Positions 7,452-11,363 of a stretch of 11,363 bases of DNA are shown one piece after another (the stretch's first letter is position 1; each line of letters begins with the position of its first letter). Made by a program: the position numbers and the translations under genes. The notes under the pieces are model-generated. The model was not told where the DNA came from, searched no databases, and saw only the letters and a list, made by a program, of their open reading frames with translations. The DNA is from Cyanobacteria bacterium HKST-UBA02 (GTDB lineage Bacteria; Cyanobacteriota; Vampirovibrionia; Obscuribacterales; Obscuribacteraceae): assembly GCA_020431945.1 (NCBI GenBank), contig JAGQHH010000343.1, positions 1 to 11,363 on the forward strand, written 5' to 3'.

Positions 7452-8096
7452 ATGAGTGGTATGAGTTCATCGATCTCGACAATCGCCGCCCTCTCAATCT
7501 TGCTGACCGTGTCGGCCTCTCAGCTCGCCTTCCCGATTCGGCCTGTCCTGGCTGCGGATCAAGAACCTCGAGCGATTCCCCGCAAGCCTCTGCCGCCCGA
7601 AATCGATCTAGAGCACCGGGACAATGCTGCCATGGAGATCGCCGATCTCTATCTGGGTCCTGAAGACTGGCGATCCGGACAGACGATCAAGCTGGAAGCG
7701 ACCTATAACGAGGCTCTCAGCCTGAAAGACGTGCTCGAGCAGGTAGTGGCGCACAATCTGCCGATCCGCATCTCGAAAGAGAGCTGGCAGTATCAGAAAG
7801 GACAGCTCTTCGCCTCGATGGCAGGCTTCGCACCCAGCTATTCGCTCTACTACAAAAAAACCGGCTACACGGTCTTGCCCAACACCCGAGCGCCCTCGCA
7901 ATTGTTTTTCAGCGAAGTGCGTTATCCGGTCTTTCTCGGCGGCGCCGTCCTCTACAAGACTCTGGGTCAGACCTACCGGAACAGTGCCTGGCGAAACGCC
8001 TATCACGCCACCATCGACGATGCGCTTCTGAACGGCTACAAACGATACTCGGACCTGGTTTTGAACACCATGCTCCTGAGGATCAGGACCAAATGA
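7452..8096 (+). CDS. N-terminal fragment of second TolC-like factor
   Basis: 214 codons holding the signal peptide, the N-terminal periplasmic segment (TIKLEATYNEALSLKDVL), the first beta-hairpin region and part of the first helical hairpin. It stops in the middle of that coiled-coil helix, so alone it cannot make the repeated TolC fold and is expected to be non-functional unless the stop is bypassed. There is no strong ribosome-binding site before its ATG; translation is probably coupled to the upstream gene. Confidence 0.7.
   Translation: MSGMSSSISTIAALSILLTVSASQLAFPIRPVLAADQEPRAIPRKPLPPEIDLEHRDNAAMEIADLYLGPEDWRSGQTIKLEATYNEALSLKDVLEQVVAHNLPIRISKESWQYQKGQLFASMAGFAPSYSLYYKKTGYTVLPNTRAPSQLFFSEVRYPVFLGGAVLYKTLGQTYRNSAWRNAYHATIDDALLNGYKRYSDLVLNTMLLRIRTK
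7752..7787 (+). repeat. Near-identical tract shared by the two TolC genes, copy 2
   Basis: Partner of 6160-6195, with 35 of 36 bases identical. It lies at the equivalent codons of the second TolC-like gene. Confidence 0.8.
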
Positions 8097-9260
8097 GTGC
8101 GGCTCGCCGAAGCCAATCTCCGGCTCAATGAAGCCATGTATCAGGCAGGCACCGCCACCCAGTTCAATATCATGCAATCCCGCAACCAGCTCGGGACCGA
8201 AAGAGAAAAGCTATCATCAGCGAAGCTCGCCACCAGAACCGCAGCAATGAACCTGGCTTTCGTCATCAACTGTCCCATGTCGGTCAATCTCATGCCCAGA
8301 GTCGCATCACTCAGTGAAGAAAGAATCATCGAGCCCGGGCTCAAAGTCGATCATTTCCTGGAAGCGGCCCTGCAAAAACGCCCGGAGCTGCGGCAATACG
8401 AGCAGTTTCGCCTGGCCGCCGCCCGTACAGTGCAGACTGCCGCAGCATCGCTCTATCCATCGGTATCGCTGTTCACGGCCTACACAGCCGCTGCCTCGGG
8501 GATAAGCATCCCCGCCAACGAAGATGATCTCAATGGTGTCGCCGCCGCCGAGGTCGCCCAGGCCGAGGAGAACATCGGAGTGGTCACCAATACCGCCCTC
8601 GATCAGACCGCCAGTTTCAGCCCCGGCTATAACAACACCGCCAAGGAAGGCGCCAATACCCTCACCGACGTAGTGGCGGGAAGCGGCGGTACTCCCATAG
8701 CCAACATCCAGGGCGGCAGCCTCGTAACCTCAGGAGCCGTCAAGCCGATATTCACAGCCAGCAGCCTCACCGGCGCCCCGTCCACGTCCAACATCCAGGG
8801 AAGCGACACCGCCGGCGCCGGGATCTTTCCGGGACGGTCGCGCAACTTCCAGAAGGGCATGAACCTGAGCTGGTCCCTGAGCAATATGGGACTTTCGCCG
8901 GTGGGCTCGGTCTTGAGCGCCAGGTCTCTCTCCCGGCAATCCTCCATGCAAGCCAACCAGGAGCTTCTCCTGGTCCTCAAGCAGGTACGAGCCGCCTACC
9001 TGAACACCATCATCAGCCGCCATCGAATCGACGCCGCCGCCCAGGCCGCCGGCTACGGACGCGAGGCGGTGCGCCTGGCGCGCCTGCGACTCAAAGCGGG
9101 GGTGGGGAGCAATCTCGAGCTCATTCAGGCCCAGAACGACTATATCTCGGCTCTCATCGACCAGGCCGGGGCAATCGCCGGCACCAACCAGGCTCAGGCT
9201 CAGCTCCTGCACGACAGCGGGATCATCTCGGTGGAAAGCCTGACTGCTAACGGACAGTAA
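8097..9260 (+). CDS. C-terminal fragment of second TolC-like factor, possible GTG restart
   Basis: 387 codons in the same frame, beginning with GTG immediately after the TGA. A Shine-Dalgarno-like CAGGA (8084-8088) sits 8 bases before the GTG, so ribosomes could restart here. The segment lacks a signal peptide and begins mid-helix, so a separate polypeptide should stay in the cytoplasm. It carries the rest of half one (YQAGTATQFNIMQSRNQL) and all of half two (KRPELRQYEQFRLAAARTV; LKAGVGSNLELIQAQNDY). About 123 residues separate its third and fourth predicted barrel strands, against about 32 in the first copy. Its last 14 bases overlap the convergent gene's end. Confidence 0.7.
   Translation: MRLAEANLRLNEAMYQAGTATQFNIMQSRNQLGTEREKLSSAKLATRTAAMNLAFVINCPMSVNLMPRVASLSEERIIEPGLKVDHFLEAALQKRPELRQYEQFRLAAARTVQTAAASLYPSVSLFTAYTAAASGISIPANEDDLNGVAAAEVAQAEENIGVVTNTALDQTASFSPGYNNTAKEGANTLTDVVAGSGGTPIANIQGGSLVTSGAVKPIFTASSLTGAPSTSNIQGSDTAGAGIFPGRSRNFQKGMNLSWSLSNMGLSPVGSVLSARSLSRQSSMQANQELLLVLKQVRAAYLNTIISRHRIDAAAQAAGYGREAVRLARLRLKAGVGSNLELIQAQNDYISALIDQAGAIAGTNQAQAQLLHDSGIISVESLTANGQ
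8478..8846 (+). other. Enlarged surface-loop insertion in second TolC-like protein
   Basis: Between predicted barrel strands SLYPSVSLF and FQKGMNLSWSL, where the first copy has about 32 residues, this copy has about 123. The composition is Gly/Ala/Ser/Thr/Asn-rich with almost no charged clusters, typical of an exposed loop. It includes an NIQG motif twice (13-bp tract CCAACATCCAGGG at 8701-8713 and 8788-8800), spaced exactly 29 codons, which suggests growth by internal repetition. By TolC topology this loop faces outside the cell. Confidence 0.6.
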
Positions 9261-9987
9261 GGGTAAGAGAAGCGCGATTGTCCTGATAATAGAAATCCCG
9301 GACCGGCACCGCGATGGTGGCGCCGGCAGGCAGCTTGCCGGCAAAGAAAATAGCGCCTTCGGTGCTGTCGCCGGGATAGAGCACCCGCTTGCCGAACCGG
9401 GAAAAGAGCTTTTCACGGCGCTTCTCATCATGCCCGTAACGCCCCCTGACACTGCCGCGCTGTATGGCCCGATCTTTGATAGCCGGCACCGCACCGACAG
9501 TAGTGGCGGCCTGGACCGCCGCCGAGAGGTCCTTCAGATACTTATGCCTGGGACTGTCGGGAAGATCGATGGCTGCTTCGATCCGCTCCATCGGCAAACA
9601 CTTCTCATCGCCACCGGCGCGCCGGACGACGCTCTCGTCACCAAGCACCTCCACAGTAGCCTGAGACTGGTTCGTCACTTTCACCATCACCGCCACGAAA
9701 GGCCTGGCCGCGAGCCCGGCATCCTCGATAGACGCCGAGAGACCACCCGTAACCACGTCTTGAATGGGCACCGGGCCAACTTTCCGGGGACTGAGAAAAC
9801 TGTCGATGTCGTCGGACACACCGGTCTCGGCAGGCGTCATCGGCACGGCAGGGGTCATTCGAAGAGCAGGGGCATCTTGCTCTTGAGCCCGAACAGACGG
9901 GTGCGCGAAACCAATTGCCATGGCTGTCAGAAGAAAGCAAAGAATTCTGGTAGGCGATACTCTTGAAAGCGATATTCTTGCGCTCAT
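9247..9987 (-). CDS. Secreted protein of unknown function
   Basis: 246 aa from the ATG at 9985-9987. I preferred this start to upstream in-frame ATGs at 10018-10020 and 10087-10089 because it gives a proper signal peptide (MSARISLSRVSPTRILCFLL..., cleavage near VRA, then QEQ at residue 34) and lies about 25 bases after a good promoter. The mature part begins with a Pro/Ala-rich linker (40-56). It has a beta-rich segment around 95-120 (PFVAVMVKVTNQSQATVEVLG), a basic helical stretch (170-200), and a second beta segment (201-246) with RVLYPGDSTEGAIFFAG and TIAVPVRDFYY. This suggests an immunoglobulin-like sandwich split by an insertion, but I recognise no family. It is convergent with the second TolC gene (14-bp overlap) and divergent from the PpiC gene. 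A role in the export system is only suggested by position. Confidence 0.75.
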   Translation of the reverse strand: MSARISLSRVSPTRILCFLLTAMAIGFAHPSVRAQEQDAPALRMTPAVPMTPAETGVSDDIDSFLSPRKVGPVPIQDVVTGGLSASIEDAGLAARPFVAVMVKVTNQSQATVEVLGDESVVRRAGGDEKCLPMERIEAAIDLPDSPRHKYLKDLSAAVQAATTVGAVPAIKDRAIQRGSVRGRYGHDEKRREKLFSRFGKRVLYPGDSTEGAIFFAGKLPAGATIAVPVRDFYYQDNRASLTLTVR

Positions 9988-9996
9988 GGTCTCGAC

Positions 9997-10028
9997 TTGC
10001 TGGTGATTAACGCCGGACATTCTATGAT
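9997..10028 (+). promoter_or_regulatory. Weak candidate promoter for the PpiC-HlyD operon
   Basis: TATGAT (10023-10028) matches the -10 consensus at 5 of 6. The only -35-like hexamer, TTGCTG (9997-10002), is 20 bp away, which is too far to be ideal. The -10 overlaps the minus-strand -10 by two bases, so the two promoters would compete if both are real. Confidence 0.22.
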
Positions 10029-10048
10029 ATCGTGGATTGCGCTTGCAA
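10019..10048 (-). promoter_or_regulatory. Sigma-70-like promoter for the secreted protein
   Basis: Read on the minus strand: -35 TTGCAA (10043-10048, 4 of 6 to TTGACA), an 18-bp spacer, and -10 TAGAAT (10019-10024, 5 of 6 to TATAAT). Transcription would start near 10012, giving a leader of about 25 nt before the ATG at 9987. Confidence 0.45.
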
Positions 10049-10053
10049 TTGCA
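10044..10053. promoter_or_regulatory. Perfect palindrome TGCAATTGCA over the -35
   Basis: A 10-bp perfect palindrome overlaps the minus-strand -35 and lies about 30 bp before the PpiC start codon. Its position could let one bound protein affect both divergent genes. It is short, so it could be coincidence. Confidence 0.25.
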
Positions 10054-10081
10054 GGCGGCACTGGCAAATGAGGAATATCCG

Positions 10082-10888
10082 GTGGACAACGAGGTGCTCC
10101 AGGAAGGCGATTTATCCCAGGAGGGCGAGGGGCTCCCGGAAGGCGAGACGCTCTTGCGGGTCGGCGAAGACTACCTGGAAACAGGGGATCTCATCCGCTA
10201 CCTGCGCCTTACTCTGAACTGGCCGGTGATTCAGGGGCTGGTCAAGCGCACCCTCATCGAGCAAGCTCTGGACGACCATGACATCGAGGTCGAGGAAGAG
10301 TCCCTGGAGGCGCGGGTCGAGGAATTCCGGGCCGAGCGCGGGCTTCTTACCGCCGCCGAGACCGAAGCCTGGCTGGCGGAGCGGAGCCTGACCACCGATG
10401 ATCTATACGATCTCTGCGAATTCGCGGCCGGGGAAGAGCTTCTCAAAATGAAACTTTTCGATGATGAAAAGGTAAGGGAACGATTCGTCTTCAAACGCTC
10501 GGACTACGACCGGGTGGAGCTCTATATGATCGAGGTCAAGAGTGAAGACAAAGCCAGGGAGCTGGCAGCCCTGGTCAGAGATGGCAAGAGCTTTTTCGAA
10601 CTGGCGCGCCAGCACAGCGAAAATGATGAAACCCGGAAGCTCTGCGGCTACTCCGGGATCTGCACCCGCTCGTCCCTCAGGCCGGAGCTCGAGTCTCGCA
10701 TTTACGGAGCCGAGCGCGGAGACGTGCTCGGTCCTGTGAAAAGCCTGGGCAGCCACTATCTGATCCTGGTCGAGGAGTTCCATCCGGCTGAGCTCGACCA
10801 GACCACGGTCGAGACAATCAGAGACGAGCTCTTTTCGCTCTGGACCAGAGAGCTCTTTGAAACAGGCGATATCGAACTCTGCGTATAA
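10082..10888 (+). CDS. PpiC/SurA-like peptidyl-prolyl isomerase, no signal peptide
   Basis: 268 aa parvulin-type protein. I chose GTG 10082 because TGAGGA (10069-10074) lies 7 bases upstream; a longer TTG start at 10037 is possible but has a poorer site. There is no signal peptide, so it should be cytoplasmic. An acidic, Glu-Gly-rich start (5-22) precedes a helical SurA-N-like region (about 25-140), a rotamase domain (about 143-236) and a short helical tail. Rotamase signatures are FFELARQHSEND, RPELESRIYGAERGDVLGPVKSLGSHY and LILVEEF. The usual GGDLG is replaced by CGYSG, so catalytic activity is uncertain and a binding role is possible. It sits 26 bases before an HlyD adaptor. PpiC genes are known to sit beside HlyD and C39-exporter genes, for example in cyanobacteria, where they are thought to assist the exported peptide; the assignment to this exporter is inference. 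Confidence 0.85.
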   Translation: MDNEVLQEGDLSQEGEGLPEGETLLRVGEDYLETGDLIRYLRLTLNWPVIQGLVKRTLIEQALDDHDIEVEEESLEARVEEFRAERGLLTAAETEAWLAERSLTTDDLYDLCEFAAGEELLKMKLFDDEKVRERFVFKRSDYDRVELYMIEVKSEDKARELAALVRDGKSFFELARQHSENDETRKLCGYSGICTRSSLRPELESRIYGAERGDVLGPVKSLGSHYLILVEEFHPAELDQTTVETIRDELFSLWTRELFETGDIELCV

Positions 10889-10914
10889 TTGATTCGGTTA
10901 TTCAGGTCCATGTT

Positions 10915-11363
10915 TTGAGCCAAGATAAATCCGACAAAGTCCTAGCCGTTTCTCCTGCGTTCAAGGCGGACGAAGCAGACAGCGCCGAACGAACCATTGC
11001 CGATCTCCGGATCGAGAGATTCGAGATGCCGGTGAATCTAGCTCGCCGAGCGGGCTACGGGCTGGGAATCCTGGTCCTGATCATCTTCCTCTGGGCGGCC
11101 TTCGCCCCGGTGGACATCATCGCCCGCGGCCCCGGTCAGCTCGAGCCTTATGGCAAGCCGAATCACATCGAGTCCGAAGTAGAAGGACAGATAGACGAGA
11201 TAGAAGTAAAAGAAGGCGACCACGTCACGAAAGGTCAGAAGCTGCTTTTGCTCAATTCGGTGATTCTCAGGAGCCGCCTGGACGAAGCCAGGATGAAGCT
11301 CAGACAAGCCAAAATCAAATACGATCAACTCGACCAGGGTAAAAAGGGACTCGAGAAAATCAT
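10915..11363 (+). CDS. HlyD-type membrane fusion (adaptor) protein, 3'-truncated
   Basis: The first 149 codons of a type I secretion adaptor, running off the window end. The start is taken as TTG 10915 (MSQDKSDKVLAV...), preceded by CAGG at 10903-10906, 8 bases upstream. The ATG at 10910 is out of frame and stops after two codons, and the next in-frame ATG (11026) would cut off most of the cytoplasmic part. About 45 cytoplasmic residues lead to a transmembrane segment (about 47-66, GILVLIIFLWAAFAPVDII). A lipoyl/biotinyl-like half-motif follows (IESEVEGQIDEIEVKEGDHVTKGQKLLLL, about residues 85-113), then the start of the periplasmic coiled-coil hairpin (RSRLDEARMKLRQAKIKYDQL). This is the adaptor layout that joins an ABC exporter to a TolC channel. 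It is the only adaptor in the window, so it is the natural partner of the exporter at 2812-5871 despite the 5-kb separation. Confidence 0.9.
   Translation, partial: MSQDKSDKVLAVSPAFKADEADSAERTIADLRIERFEMPVNLARRAGYGLGILVLIIFLWAAFAPVDIIARGPGQLEPYGKPNHIESEVEGQIDEIEVKEGDHVTKGQKLLLLNSVILRSRLDEARMKLRQAKIKYDQLDQGKKGLEKI

Larger units (their letters stand above)
7452..9260 (+). pseudogene. TolC-family outer-membrane factor, second copy, interrupted by in-frame TGA at 8094-8096
   Basis: Second outer-membrane factor, starting two bases after the first. A signal peptide ends near residue 34 (PVLA, then ADQ). It aligns with the first copy almost end to end, at roughly half identical residues by eye. The frame is unbroken from 7452 to 9260 except for a TGA at 8094-8096, which falls inside the alignment with no indel: LRIREHALAL in copy 1 against LRIRTK-stop-VRL here. 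It is therefore a point nonsense change, a base-call error, or a recoded or readthrough codon. Ordinary TGA stops end the exporter, the first TolC and the kinase, so TGA is not generally reassigned. The 3' segment has a roughly 90-residue extra loop. The halves are listed separately below. If read through, the product would be about 602 aa. Confidence 0.7.

Noticed and set aside
8094..8096. TGA read as selenocysteine or a reassigned sense codon
   Set aside because: The paralog has Ala (GCC) here, not Cys. I see no obvious SECIS hairpin, and other genes in the window end with ordinary TGA stops.
9988..10089. Upstream ATG starts (10087-10089 and 10018-10020) for the secreted protein
   Set aside because: They would put the signal peptide inside the protein and place the start before or within the predicted promoter, with no ribosome-binding site.

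Overview
The window (about 11.4 kb, moderately GC-rich, no tRNA, rRNA, CRISPR array or insertion sequence seen) comes from a bacterium with an outer membrane: it carries TolC-type outer-membrane factors, an HlyD-type adaptor and signal peptides typical of exported proteins. The species cannot be read from the sequence. The wording of the response regulator, together with a cyclic-nucleotide-domain/C39/ABC exporter next to a PpiC and an HlyD gene, recalls from memory the Cyanobacteriota, including their non-photosynthetic relatives (Vampirovibrionia). This is a weak guess, not a search result.

Layout. (1) 2-1177, + strand: the 3' part of an exported protein of unknown function whose 5' end lies before the window. 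Its sensible C-terminus sits at an A8 run near 731-744; past that run the open frame continues into antisense of the next gene. (2) 749-2628, - strand: an OmpR-family response regulator followed, with a 1-nt TGATG overlap, by its membrane sensor histidine kinase. (3) 2629-2811: a divergent control region. (4) 2812-9260, + strand: a tightly packed export operon. It encodes an unusual exporter (two degenerate cyclic-nucleotide-binding-like domains, a C39 leader peptidase, an ABC membrane domain and an ATPase), then two tandem, clearly duplicated TolC-like outer-membrane factors. The second copy is broken by one in-frame TGA. (5) 9247-9987, - strand: a small secreted protein of unknown function, convergent with the TolC pair. 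(6) 9988-10081: a second divergent control region. (7) 10082 to the window end, + strand: a PpiC/SurA-like peptidyl-prolyl isomerase without a signal peptide, then the start of an HlyD-type adaptor.

Together, the ABC-C39 exporter, TolC-like factors and HlyD adaptor supply all three parts of a type I secretion machine that cleaves its substrate's leader during export. The intact catalytic residues of the C39 domain predict a peptide or small-protein substrate with a double-glycine type leader. No such substrate gene was found here, so it should lie outside the window. The divergent two-component system is a natural candidate regulator, and the PpiC protein a candidate substrate-handling factor.

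The points most worth checking are the in-frame TGA in the second TolC gene (with a plausible restart site directly behind it), the roughly 90-residue insertion in that protein's predicted surface loop, the A_AAA_AAC slippery heptamer at the end of the first gene, and the double sensor-like domain fused to the exporter.
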